Shown here piece after piece: positions 50,272 to 59,730 of a stretch of DNA of 64,000 nucleotides. How positions within the stretch are numbered: position 1 is the stretch's first letter; every line of letters starts with the position of its first letter. The notes below the pieces were generated by a model. That model made no database searches. It had not been told where the DNA came from and worked only from the letters and a program-made list of their open reading frames with translations. The stretch is from Candidatus Latescibacterota bacterium (GTDB lineage: Bacteria; Krumholzibacteriota; Krumholzibacteriia; WVZY01), in assembly GCA_011772205.1 (NCBI GenBank), contig WVZY01000026.1, positions 1 through 64,000 of the forward strand, read 5' to 3'. A program made the position numbers and the translations under genes.

Positions 50272-53200
50272 TCACTTTTTAACGATCTTGAGCAAGTCTT
50301 TTTCCAGCGTTTGGTCTGGAGCTTCAATAATGCGGCCGATTTCCTCACCGTTCCGCAAAAGGATAATGGTCGCAACGGCCTTGACATCGTACCATGCCTT
50401 GATCGTGTTCGACCATTCCAAGAACTTCGGCGGAATCGACATTTCACGAGTAAACCTGGAGCCGCCCACTGCAAATAACTCAACCTCGGAGACCGGATAT
50501 CCGAGTTCGTCCAGTATCTTATAGAGCCTCGGAACCTCCCTCTTGGAATCGCCGCACCAGGTGCCGAGGACGCAGGTAATCTTCACGTCGTCGATATACT
50601 TGGCCAGCTCCGATAGCGTTTCACCATCCGGCGAGTAGTCGAAATAATCCGCGAACCAATCGTCGAGATGTTCTTCGATGTCTTGTCTCGAGACTTCGCC
50701 AAGAAGTACCACGCCGTACTTCTCCAGCTCGAAACGATAAACGCCTATTTCTTCCAGCTCCTCGGTCTTGTCTTCAATAATGGGGGGATACATGTCGTTC
50801 CACCATTCGGGCTCGTCCTTCAGCCAGCGGTCGAACCATGCGAGAATTGCATCAGACCAGGCGATTCGCTTCTTGTAGTCGAGGATAAAGTGGTTCTGCT
50901 CGGCGAAGCGAATATATTCCACTTCCTTTTCAAGAAGTTTGAGTGCCGCATACATTTGATCGCTCTCTCCGGGCGGCACGTTTGTGTCTGATGCCCCGTG
51001 AAGCAGAAGCAATGGCGTGTTGATTTTATCTGCCGAAAATAGGGGACTTTGGTCGACGTAGATGTCAGGCCGGTTCCACGGGAAGCTGTTGGCCGTAGCG
51101 ACGGAGCTGTATCCATAGCCCCAGTATCCTTCTCCCCAGTAGCTCGAAATAGAACTGATGCCGGCATGCGAGACGGCAGCAGAGAACATGTTGGTCTTGG
51201 TGATGAGCAGCTGAGTCATGAATCCACCGAACGAAGCGCCGATACAGCCGATTCTTTCGGGATCGATGAAGGTGTGCGCTTCCAAGAATTTTTTCGTGCC
51301 TTCGATGATCTCATCGGCAACGATTTTTCCCCAATCGTTGACGTGGAGGGCGGAAAATTCCTGTCCGAAGCCCGTAGCTCCGCCCGGTTGGAGGACGTAA
51401 ACGACGTATCCCATGGCGGCCCAAAGATTCTTCGGGTACCGGCCCCCAAAACTCCTGCTCACAGGCGACGTGCCGCCATAGTAATAAACGATGCAGGGCC
51501 ATTTCTTGGAAGCATTGAAATCGGGCGGGTAATGGATCCGTCCTACGATTTCCCTCCCACTACTTGTCTTGAAGTTCCAGTCCTCGACTTTGCCCAGCTC
51601 GACGTTCGCGAATCGTTCGGTGCAGGGATCCAATAGCATTCGAACACGGCCGTTTTTTAAATCGATCGAATACAGGCGCCACGGATGATCCGCACTCGAA
51701 CCCGTGACCACGGCCACCGGTTTGTCTCTCGCTACGTCCCGCCTGTGCACGATGTCGAATCCGAGTTCGATGTTTTTAAAAACCTTGTTCTTGACGTTAT
51801 ATTTATACAGCCTTACGTACTCTCCTTCCTCGACCACCAGATAGATGTCGGTTCCCGGTTTCGGCCAGTAAACGGATAGCACCGTTGGATCGAAATCCTT
51901 GGTCATCGGTTCGGCGGTTTTGCTCTTCGGATCGTATATATACGCCTGGGCGTCATAATCGTTCGCGATCGTTCCCTCGGGCACGTTCTGACCAGTCTTT
52001 CCGAAAGTCGACGGTCCGGCGGTAATCAGGATCTTCTTTCCATCAGGAGACCATTTCGCTCCGCGGAGCCAGTGTCCTTTCCACAGCGTTTCGGTGCTCT
52101 GGTCCTCGAGGTTCAGCAGGACCAGTTCCGTCATTGAGTAGGGTCTCTCGGACAGATATTCGTAAGATCTTCTGATCAGTGCCGAGCGCGAATCGGGATG
52201 AACGTCGTATACTTGGGTGCTGTGCTCGCCGGCCGTCAATCTCCGGGTAATCCCGGAAGGTACTGACGATAAATACAGGTAAGTTCTGTCGCGTTCGTGT
52301 CGCCTACGATCGCTGATCCCTCGCAGCCGTTTTACTCCTGATTCGTCTTTCTCAGCGCGGTTCCTGATCGAATACACAATGAAGGTACCGTCAGGGCTCC
52401 ACTCATATCCGGAGAAGTCTTTGACGTCCTCGATAATCGACTCTACCTCGCCTATATCCATATCCAAAACGCGAACGGTCCCTTTTTCCTTCTCTACTAC
52501 GGAGTAAGACAGACGGTTTCCGGTGGGAGACCATTGCCAGTTCGAAGCGCCGGACATGTCTTTGAGAGTCCTCAACAGCTTTCCGTCCTCGAACCTTCGG
52601 ATCTCCAGCCATCTCTCGGACTCGCCTTCCGGGGGATTGCGCTTCGACATCGTCAACGCAAAGTACTTTCCAACCGGTGACAGATCGACATTGTTCATTA
52701 CCGGAACATCGAGGATATCGCCGATGTTCATGGCCCGCAACGGCTCCAAAGACATTTGGGGATTACTATAAATATCTTTTTTCACGGATACTCTAACATC
52801 CAGACGCCAATCTGCCAGCGTATCGCTGGGAACGTATACGGCTTTGACGATAAGGAGGTGCTTCCCCTTTTGCAATTTGGCGCTGCCAGTTTGCTTGTCA
52901 TCAGATGCATCCATTTTGCCGATCTTTTTTTGCGTCAATATCGATGACCCGTCTATCCTCAATTCGAAAAGGCCGCTCGAACGGCTTTCGATATCGATCT
53001 CCGTCCAGCGTGGTACTTCGACGTATGTCGCCAGATAGGCAATGTTCGGTAGTTCTCCATTTTCCGGAATCAGTACGCCCAGCGTATCCGCTGCAATCTC
53101 TCGCCAATCGGCGTGATCCCCGCCGATCAGATCGACTCTAGCTCCAGCGATGGGTTTCAGTTTCTCCCAACGTAGGTGTTCATACGCCAGGAGATCCGAG

Positions 53201-53415
53201 GCTTCTATTTTTGCTTTTCCCTCTTCGTTGAACGCTGGAAAAGGAGACGTCAAGGGACCGAGCATGAGCCAACGCCCGATAGGAACTTTTGCATTTGACG
53301 ATTTTTCCGCATTCTCCTCTTTGCTATAGGCGGCTGCTGCGATGAGCGCAATGGCAAGGCTCCCAATGCTAAGTAGCATACACGCACGGAAGTAACGGCC
53401 AAGGCAGGTTTTCAT
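50272..53415 (-). CDS. S9 family prolyl-oligopeptidase-like peptidase fused to a thioredoxin-like domain
   Basis: 'IGCIGASFGGFMTQLLITKT', 'PLLLLHGASDTNVPPGESDQMYAALKLL', 'EQNHF'; C-terminal 'ITCVLGTWCGDSKREVPRLYKILDELGYP'. Confidence 0.92.
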   Translation of the reverse strand: MKTCLGRYFRACMLLSIGSLAIALIAAAAYSKEENAEKSSNAKVPIGRWLMLGPLTSPFPAFNEEGKAKIEASDLLAYEHLRWEKLKPIAGARVDLIGGDHADWREIAADTLGVLIPENGELPNIAYLATYVEVPRWTEIDIESRSSGLFELRIDGSSILTQKKIGKMDASDDKQTGSAKLQKGKHLLIVKAVYVPSDTLADWRLDVRVSVKKDIYSNPQMSLEPLRAMNIGDILDVPVMNNVDLSPVGKYFALTMSKRNPPEGESERWLEIRRFEDGKLLRTLKDMSGASNWQWSPTGNRLSYSVVEKEKGTVRVLDMDIGEVESIIEDVKDFSGYEWSPDGTFIVYSIRNRAEKDESGVKRLRGISDRRRHERDRTYLYLSSVPSGITRRLTAGEHSTQVYDVHPDSRSALIRRSYEYLSERPYSMTELVLLNLEDQSTETLWKGHWLRGAKWSPDGKKILITAGPSTFGKTGQNVPEGTIANDYDAQAYIYDPKSKTAEPMTKDFDPTVLSVYWPKPGTDIYLVVEEGEYVRLYKYNVKNKVFKNIELGFDIVHRRDVARDKPVAVVTGSSADHPWRLYSIDLKNGRVRMLLDPCTERFANVELGKVEDWNFKTSSGREIVGRIHYPPDFNASKKWPCIVYYYGGTSPVSRSFGGRYPKNLWAAMGYVVYVLQPGGATGFGQEFSALHVNDWGKIVADEIIEGTKKFLEAHTFIDPERIGCIGASFGGFMTQLLITKTNMFSAAVSHAGISSISSYWGEGYWGYGYSSVATANSFPWNRPDIYVDQSPLFSADKINTPLLLLHGASDTNVPPGESDQMYAALKLLEKEVEYIRFAEQNHFILDYKKRIAWSDAILAWFDRWLKDEPEWWNDMYPPIIEDKTEELEEIGVYRFELEKYGVVLLGEVSRQDIEEHLDDWFADYFDYSPDGETLSELAKYIDDVKITCVLGTWCGDSKREVPRLYKILDELGYPVSEVELFAVGGSRFTREMSIPPKFLEWSNTIKAWYDVKAVATIILLRNGEEIGRIIEAPDQTLEKDLLKIVKK

Positions 53416-53752
53416 AACGATCCTTTCAACGGGGGACAGCCAGAGGGTCGAACGAGTACTGCGTTTCACGAAAAAACGTACAGCTTCTCTTTTGAACATT
53501 ACAATATCGGTTAGATACTATGATTTCAAGTGTTCAGTGAGGGCCGGGGGAGAGGATCGTCGACAAGATACACTTGATCTCACGAGATTGACAGCGGGAA
53601 GAGGCGATTTTTCTCGAACTCAGCTGGAGGCAACGTGTCGAAGCCAGCCCGTCGGCCGCCGCTCCGGCATGAAGCCGCCGGCTTGCTGATACGATACATT
53701 CGAAAGCTGCCGTGAACCGGTCTTGACATGCAGCTGTTGCTGCGCGACGCGT

Positions 53753-54145
53753 CTATTTTGTTTTCTTCTTTGTCACTTTGAACTTTTGCTTCCTGAGGCC
53801 CGGCGGCAGCTTCTTTTCACTGACAGGTTTCCACGGTCCCTTGATATGGACGCTGTATTGCCAATATCCTTTGTTCAGACGGTAATACCTGTCCTTGCAA
53901 AAGTAATGGTGGGAGTAACCTGTAACGATGTACACGCCGATCGACGATTGATACACCAGCTCGACACCATCGGGGTGCTTGTGCCGATAGCCGTGGGCGG
54001 GTGCATGCGGTGGAGGACCGGTGTGCTTTGCCTTGTACTTGGGAGTCGCGGTATGGGTGTACCGAACCGAGCTCCTGCAGGCGGAAAATGCAATACCGAC
54101 CGAGGCGATAAGGATCAGAAAAAAGCCAACTTTTATTTTGTCCAT
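53753..54145 (-). CDS. Predicted lipoprotein, His/Tyr-rich, unknown function
   Basis: Lipobox 'SVGIAFSACRSS'; 'GVYIVTGYSHHYFCKDRYYRLNKGYWQYS'. Confidence 0.75.
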   Translation of the reverse strand: MDKIKVGFFLILIASVGIAFSACRSSVRYTHTATPKYKAKHTGPPPHAPAHGYRHKHPDGVELVYQSSIGVYIVTGYSHHYFCKDRYYRLNKGYWQYSVHIKGPWKPVSEKKLPPGLRKQKFKVTKKKTK

Positions 54146-54483
54146 TGCCAACCTCCCCTGTAACTGTTGCATTGGCTTTAGGTTCAGATGTTGTCCCCCG
54201 CTGCTCTGGTTGGGGACGCAGATCTTTGCTTGACACTTGCTAAGCATGTCGTTACCTCTGCAAAGATCGAGCCAGGGACGTGTGACTCCGGATCGGGCTG
54301 GAAGGGCAGTTTCCTGAGTGTGACTAGGGATTAGAATACCGGCACATTTTGGAATCCAAAATTGGGCACGAATCGTACCTTGCCTGGCATAAAAAGTGAT
54401 ATGGAAACTGGGGATAGATCAGAGCAAGTCATTCATTAATATGGTTGGTTTGCCAATACACAAATACCTCAGGATTGGAGGTA

Positions 54484-55326
54484 ATGAATATGTCCAAGAA
54501 GTTTATTCTCAATTTCACACCGACAGGAATGATTCCCACTAAGGAAATGACAAAGGCAGTTCCTATCCAAACCGATGAGATCATAGAACAGGTGACTGAG
54601 GCCGCGGATATCGGAGTTAATATGGTGCATATCCATGCTCGTGATCCAAATACTGGCGAGCCCACGTATAAGAAGGAGATCTATGGAGAAATCATCGGCG
54701 GAATCAAAAAAAAACACAAAGATCTCGTTCTCTGTGTGTCCCTAAGTGGAAGGACATTTCCCGAATTGGAAAAGAGATCTGAACCCCTTGATTTGACCGG
54801 CGATGTGAAACCTGATTTCGGGAGCTTGACGTTGAGTTCCCTGAATTTCCCTAAGCAAGCCAGTATTAACAGTCCAGAAATGGTCCAGGCGCTGGCCAAA
54901 AAGATGCTGGATAAAGGCATCAGACCCGAGCTGGAGGCATTCGATCTCGGAATGGTTAACTATGCGCATTACCTGATCAACAAAAAGCTCGTCAAGCCCC
55001 CATATTATTTCAATCTCATTCTTGGAAATATTGCCAGCGCTCAATCGAACCTTATGACCTTTGGTCTCATGGTCAATGAGCTTCCAAAGGATTCCATCTG
55101 GTCCGGAGGTGGAATTGGGAAATTTCAATTGAGCATGAATGCAATGAGTATTATTGCCGGGGGAGGAGTTCGTATTGGATTAGAAGACAATATCTATTTT
55201 GATGAAGAGAAAACGCACTTGGCAACAAACAAGGAACTTATAGAACGTCTCCTCTTGATTGCCAAAGCGTTGGGACGCACTCCGTATTCCCACAAAGAAA
55301 CCCGGGAAGTCTTAGGGTTGAATTAA
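54484..55326 (+). CDS. 3-keto-5-aminohexanoate cleavage protein / BKACE family
   Basis: 'FILNFTPTGMIPTKEMTKAVPIQTDEIIEQVTEAADIGVNMVHIHARDPNTGEPTYKKEIYGEIIGGIK'; upstream ggaggt. Confidence 0.92.
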   Translation: MNMSKKFILNFTPTGMIPTKEMTKAVPIQTDEIIEQVTEAADIGVNMVHIHARDPNTGEPTYKKEIYGEIIGGIKKKHKDLVLCVSLSGRTFPELEKRSEPLDLTGDVKPDFGSLTLSSLNFPKQASINSPEMVQALAKKMLDKGIRPELEAFDLGMVNYAHYLINKKLVKPPYYFNLILGNIASAQSNLMTFGLMVNELPKDSIWSGGGIGKFQLSMNAMSIIAGGGVRIGLEDNIYFDEEKTHLATNKELIERLLLIAKALGRTPYSHKETREVLGLN

Positions 55327-55386
55327 AGTGCTACTCTTGCGGATTGCGATAAAATAATTATGAGGGTTCGGTCATAATATCTCGAA

Positions 55387-56016
55387 ATGATAAGAGCGGC
55401 AAAAAAAATACGAGACAGATTCCTCTACGGGCTTGTGCTTCTTACCTTCCAGGACCGCTTTGAATCGATTGGAATTAACATTCGACCTTATTATTGGATG
55501 ATGGAGGGATTAGGTGACATCGCTTTACCAGAATTCAAAGATAATCCTGATGATTATTCATTCGAATTTTTCGGGGCTGAAGAAATGAGAATGTTGGGAG
55601 CAACAGAGGAGCGAAGGGGCAAAGAAGAAGAATATAATTCATGGCTAAAAGAAGGGAAGAAATGCTTCGGGGTGAAACGTCGTGGGCAAATTATTGCGTA
55701 TACTTGGATTGATTTCGATGAAATTCGTCACTTTGGCAACAATTATCGGTTGAAAGATAACGAAGCCTATTTATTTCATATGTATACAATGAAAGAGTAT
55801 CGTGGGAAAGACATGGCGGCTTACCTGCGTTTTGAGTGCTATAGAGCTCTAAGGGAGATGGGGCGGTCCTCCTTCTACAGCATGAGCGAAGTGTTCAACA
55901 CTCCAGCTATCAAATTCAAAAGGAAGTTGAATGCCAATTTTGTGAAACTGTGTGTATATATTCATCTATTCAAAAGATTTCATTGGAATTGGGTGATCAG
56001 GAAATATAAAACCTGA
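55387..56016 (+). CDS. GNAT family N-acetyltransferase-like protein
   Basis: 'EAYLFHMYTMKEYRGKDMAAYLRFECYRALREMGRSSFYSMSEVFNTPAIKFKRKL'. Confidence 0.75.
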   Translation: MIRAAKKIRDRFLYGLVLLTFQDRFESIGINIRPYYWMMEGLGDIALPEFKDNPDDYSFEFFGAEEMRMLGATEERRGKEEEYNSWLKEGKKCFGVKRRGQIIAYTWIDFDEIRHFGNNYRLKDNEAYLFHMYTMKEYRGKDMAAYLRFECYRALREMGRSSFYSMSEVFNTPAIKFKRKLNANFVKLCVYIHLFKRFHWNWVIRKYKT

Positions 56017-56101
56017 GTTGTGGATGGAAGTGGGCGAGAGATCCTTGGTTGGTTCGAATCCGCGGGGGTTCCTCACCACACGCCAGCTTCGCTCGGCTGG
56101 C

Positions 56102-56210
56102 CGGCTTTGGCGGAGGATCCTTTTATGAGTGCTGTGTGATGGGGGTTCTTCACCTGCGCCCGCTTCCGCCGGCTTCCCGCCTGCGGCGGGCGATCCTCCC
56201 TCGCTCCGCG
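56102..56210. repeat. Copy B of the dispersed GC-rich repeat
   Basis: 39-bp identity with 48298-48336; CCCGCC-TGC-GGCGGG hairpin. Confidence 0.75.
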
Positions 56211-56381
56211 CAATGGTTCATCACCCCCATCACACAGCACTCTTTGCTCGCTCCACGCGATGGTCCATCGCCCCCGCGGAGCTTTCCTTCTTGCTTCCGC
56301 GTAAAGGTTCGTCCCCCCCACGGAGTCTTCCTACTTGTTTCCGCGTAAAGATTCGTCAGCCGTACGACACGGCACTTCCAT
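56201..56381. repeat. Four degenerate tandem units of ~45 bp (starts near 56201, 56248, 56292, 56337)
   Basis: 'tcgctccgcgcaatggttcatc / tcgctccacgcgatggtccatc / tgcttccgcgtaaaggttcgtc / tgtttccgcgtaaagattcgtc'. Confidence 0.65.
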
Positions 56382-56422
56382 TCGTTTGCTCAGTGGAATT
56401 GCCGCCAGTGGCCCGCGCTGAT

Positions 56423-57971
56423 TCATTTCAGAAGAACCATTTTCTTCGTCTGCGTCATCGCGGCTGTCTTAAGGCGGGATAGATATACGCCGCTCGCGAC
56501 CAGGCGGCCGGCGTCATCACGGCCATTCCATTTGAACTCATGCACGCTTTCGTTGCGCGGCGCGTTCGCGAGCGTTCTCACACGCTGCCCGGCTGCATTA
56601 TATATAGCCAGCTCCACATTGCTATGAACGTGGAGATCGACGATGATGGTCGTCGATGATTTGAACGGGTTGGGATAATTCTGGTATAGCGCTGTTGCCG
56701 CGGGAATGACCTCGTGCGATTCGTTGTAGAATGCAGCGTACTCGCATGGTAAGTCAACTTTTGCCATCACTTTCGTCCCGTCGCCTTGCCCACCGACGTA
56801 GGCCCAGTAGCTTCCCTGGCGCTGATAGATTCCAACTTTTCTACTATCGGAGCGTGACGATGGGGCATCCGGTATAGTTCCGCTGAGGTGCCGGATCGTG
56901 AGAGTCGGTTTGGCGACGAAATTCGAGCTAGTGGAGATGCCGAGCACATCGGAGACGGGCGTGAGCTGGGTTCCGTCGTCTAGCGTGGGCGTTGTTCGTG
57001 CCGAGTCGCGCACGACCAACAGCAAGCCGCTTGTTGTCACTGCGTTCCATGGTGCATGGAGGTGACCAACATAGTCGTTGGAGGCCCAATCTAGCGGCGA
57101 GTACTGATCAGTCCGGCAGATGTCATAGACAGCACACATCTCTCCGCAGTTGCCGTAAAGATCGGCCGCAGTAATCGACACCTCCAACCGGCCGTTGTCG
57201 TCTCTCCGGTAACGCGCATGGTAGATCCATCCTCCTTCAGGGCCTAGCGTCATCTCTTTTTGGACCTGGGACCCACCGCCTGTAGCTGCCTGGAAGCGAA
57301 ACAGCGCCCTCGGTGAATCGAGTTTCTTGTTGCTGGATAGCGAAACGTCAATTGTGCGGAATTCTCCGGGTGCGAATGCGGTCGACATGTCTAATGCTAA
57401 CGGAATGTCGGCGCCTTGAGTTACCACGAAGATTAATTCCGCTGTTGGCTCGTATGTGGTCCCATTGATCAAGAAGTGAGCCGTAGCGACCAGCGTATCG
57501 ACTCCACCGTTAGGAGCGGCATACCAGATTTCGACCCTTCCTTGATTGTCGCTTTCTGTTGTATCTTCACCGGGATTCGCTCCACCAATATGACATGTCA
57601 CGTTAACATCTCCCATTGGAGGAGTAATCCGAAAGTGCGCATAAACCTTTCCTTCAGGATCCGTGACTACTGTATCAATGCCGACGTGATGCTCGCTGTC
57701 GATGGTAAAAACGGGCGCGAAGGTGTCAAAAACGAGATATGCAGCCGATGTGTAGGTCGCTTCACCTCCTACTGCGGTTCCCGGCAGCGCAGAAGCCCCC
57801 ACTGGAAATATCCCATAGACCATTCAGGATAGGGAAGTCCAGACTGGGCTTCTGGTTCCGCCACTGAGCATTGGGTGAGACAACGGAGTAGCCAGCTGCG
57901 GCATAGGGGATCGGGAGCACGAGAGAGGCTAGGGCGAGATTGATAACAAATCGGTTGGGTGACACAAACAC
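56423..57971 (-). pseudogene. T9SS-sorted secreted protein, frameshift near the N-terminus
   Basis: Signal-peptide ORF 57762-57971 'PNRFVINLALASLVLPIPYAAAGYSVVSPNAQWRNQKPSLDFPILNG' continues only in the other frame 'VYGIFPVGASALPGTAVGGEATYTSAAYLVFDT...'; C-terminal 'NYPNPFKSSTTIIVDL...KKMVLLK'. Confidence 0.7.
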
Positions 57972-58059
57972 CCTCCTGGAACAACGGGCGTCGACAGAGG
58001 TGGGGGGCTGACCCCCGTCGATAACCGGTCCCCAGGGATAGGATCGGCTTATTTATATC

Positions 58060-58088
58060 ATTATATCGGATGCTGCTGCGCTGGTCAA
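58060..58088 (-). promoter_or_regulatory. Strong sigma70-type promoter TTGACC-17-TATAAT
   Basis: Reverse strand: TTGACC (58083-58088), 17-nt spacer, TATAAT (58060-58065), upstream of the signal-peptide ORF. Confidence 0.6.
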
Positions 58089-58155
58089 CACGAGCTTTTT
58101 CGCCGGCCTGTTCCGCTGGGCCTAGTGATCCTGCGTTCATCTGCCCGAAGACTAT

Positions 58156-58878
58156 TTATATAACGCACCTATCTGCGGCTAGGATGTTCTTAAACGAGGA
58201 CTGAAGGAATGGATTCGAATACTGCAGGCGAGCCAGATAAATGCTGCCTACGCCGGTGCTGACATGAACCTCCCCTTCATCGCCACTTCCAATGGTCCCA
58301 CTGACCATTTGATCCGACACCAATCCATCTACAGGGAATTCAACAGCAATGGAGCCGACGCCGGTTTCCAGTTCTACTTGAATGTTTACGCCAGCGGGCA
58401 GTTGAAACATGATGGATCCAACGCCCAATTGGAAAAAATTGTTGCCCCCCGGCCGGCCCAGGTAATCAAAGCTGCCGACACCGGAGTATAGATCCATCCG
58501 AGCATCTGGAGGTGCAAAGATTTCGAAGTCGACTGAAGCATTCTGGAGACTGGAGGGTTTTCTGGTTACAATTCGCACGCCATTTTGCTGTGCGGTCATC
58601 TCAATCTCGATAAATCCCAGATCCTGCTGGCGGGGAGCCCATTTGGTTGCGCTCACCTGAATCGTATCAGGATCGCCAGAACGGATAATTATGCCGCCAA
58701 CGAAGTTCTCAATCGTCAGAGTTGACTGCTCATTGACTTTGAAGCTGCTCTCTATGAGCTCTGAGTACTTTTTGGCAGAGACGGAGACTGGATCGTCACC
58801 GCAAGCTGAAATCAAAATCACGAGCACTAAGATAAAAACAGATCTGATGTACATCATGATTTGTTGAGTGTTCTTCAC
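58156..58878 (-). CDS. DUF4097-like predicted lipoprotein
   Basis: Lipobox 'VILISACGDD'; repeating 'GVGSFDYLG/GVGSIMFQL/GVGSIAVEF/GVGSIYLARL' beta-helix-like pattern. Confidence 0.8.
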   Translation of the reverse strand: MKNTQQIMMYIRSVFILVLVILISACGDDPVSVSAKKYSELIESSFKVNEQSTLTIENFVGGIIIRSGDPDTIQVSATKWAPRQQDLGFIEIEMTAQQNGVRIVTRKPSSLQNASVDFEIFAPPDARMDLYSGVGSFDYLGRPGGNNFFQLGVGSIMFQLPAGVNIQVELETGVGSIAVEFPVDGLVSDQMVSGTIGSGDEGEVHVSTGVGSIYLARLQYSNPFLQSSFKNILAADRCVI

Positions 58879-58901
58879 TTAGGCGAACTTTTCCGGGAGT
58901 T

Positions 58902-59282
58902 TCAAGCTTTGGCTGTGTTCTTCTCTTTCTTCGGCAGTTCCACACATAGATACTTTACAGCTTCATCAATGTTGTCGAATGTTTTAAAGAGAAGGTTTAG
59001 GTTCGTTATAACAAGAATATCTCCTATTCTGTCTATGACGTGGGCAAGTACCAACTCTCCTCCAGCTTTTTTGAGGCTTGTGTGAGCACCAATGAGCATG
59101 CCGATACCCCGACTATCGGCCCATGGTGTTTTGCGAAGATTGACAATAATTTTATTTTTGCCTTCACTCAACAGCGATTTAAAAAAGCTGTGAAACTTAT
59201 CCGAGTTGTCAGGCCCACCGATAAGCTTGCCTTCCACCTCCACGATCACTGCGCAAGAAATTTCCTTTTTTTTTAGTTTCAT
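58902..59282 (-). CDS. STAS-domain anti-sigma factor antagonist
   Basis: 'KIIVNLRKTPWADSRGIGMLIGAHTSLKKAGGELVLAHVIDRIGDILVITNLNLLFKTFDNIDEAV'. Confidence 0.92.
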   Translation of the reverse strand: MKLKKKEISCAVIVEVEGKLIGGPDNSDKFHSFFKSLLSEGKNKIIVNLRKTPWADSRGIGMLIGAHTSLKKAGGELVLAHVIDRIGDILVITNLNLLFKTFDNIDEAVKYLCVELPKKEKNTAKA

Positions 59283-59730
59283 TCTTCTCACCTCCTTGGG
59301 TTGGACAAACGTAACCCTTCTCGCCCTCTTAATGAAGTACAGTCTTGTGCGGTTAAAGTTGGTGACCCTCCCCCTCCAGGGCTAAGTGCTGAAAATATAA
59401 CAGAATAACTTTGGCAAGCCAAACCCTCTCTTGTCAAGTTCCAGGGTATCTATTTGGCGTGTCTTCGGACCTGTCTGCAGCCAGCGGCTGCCTTCGGATG
59501 GAAGAGCAAATGATATTAATCGCCACATCAGCTGGCGTTCTTCAATAAGTTGCAGTGCAATTCTCCTGCTTTGCAGCTTCATATAATTTTGACAGGATCG
59601 CTGCGCTCCTTTAGAATGACGATGTTTAAAAGGCGAAATTCGCATTCAAAATTAATGGAGATCAATGGGGAACTCTCGATGCGTGCAAGATACTAGGTAT
59701 CGTCGTTCTATTGCGCAAAGGTGAGAAGGG

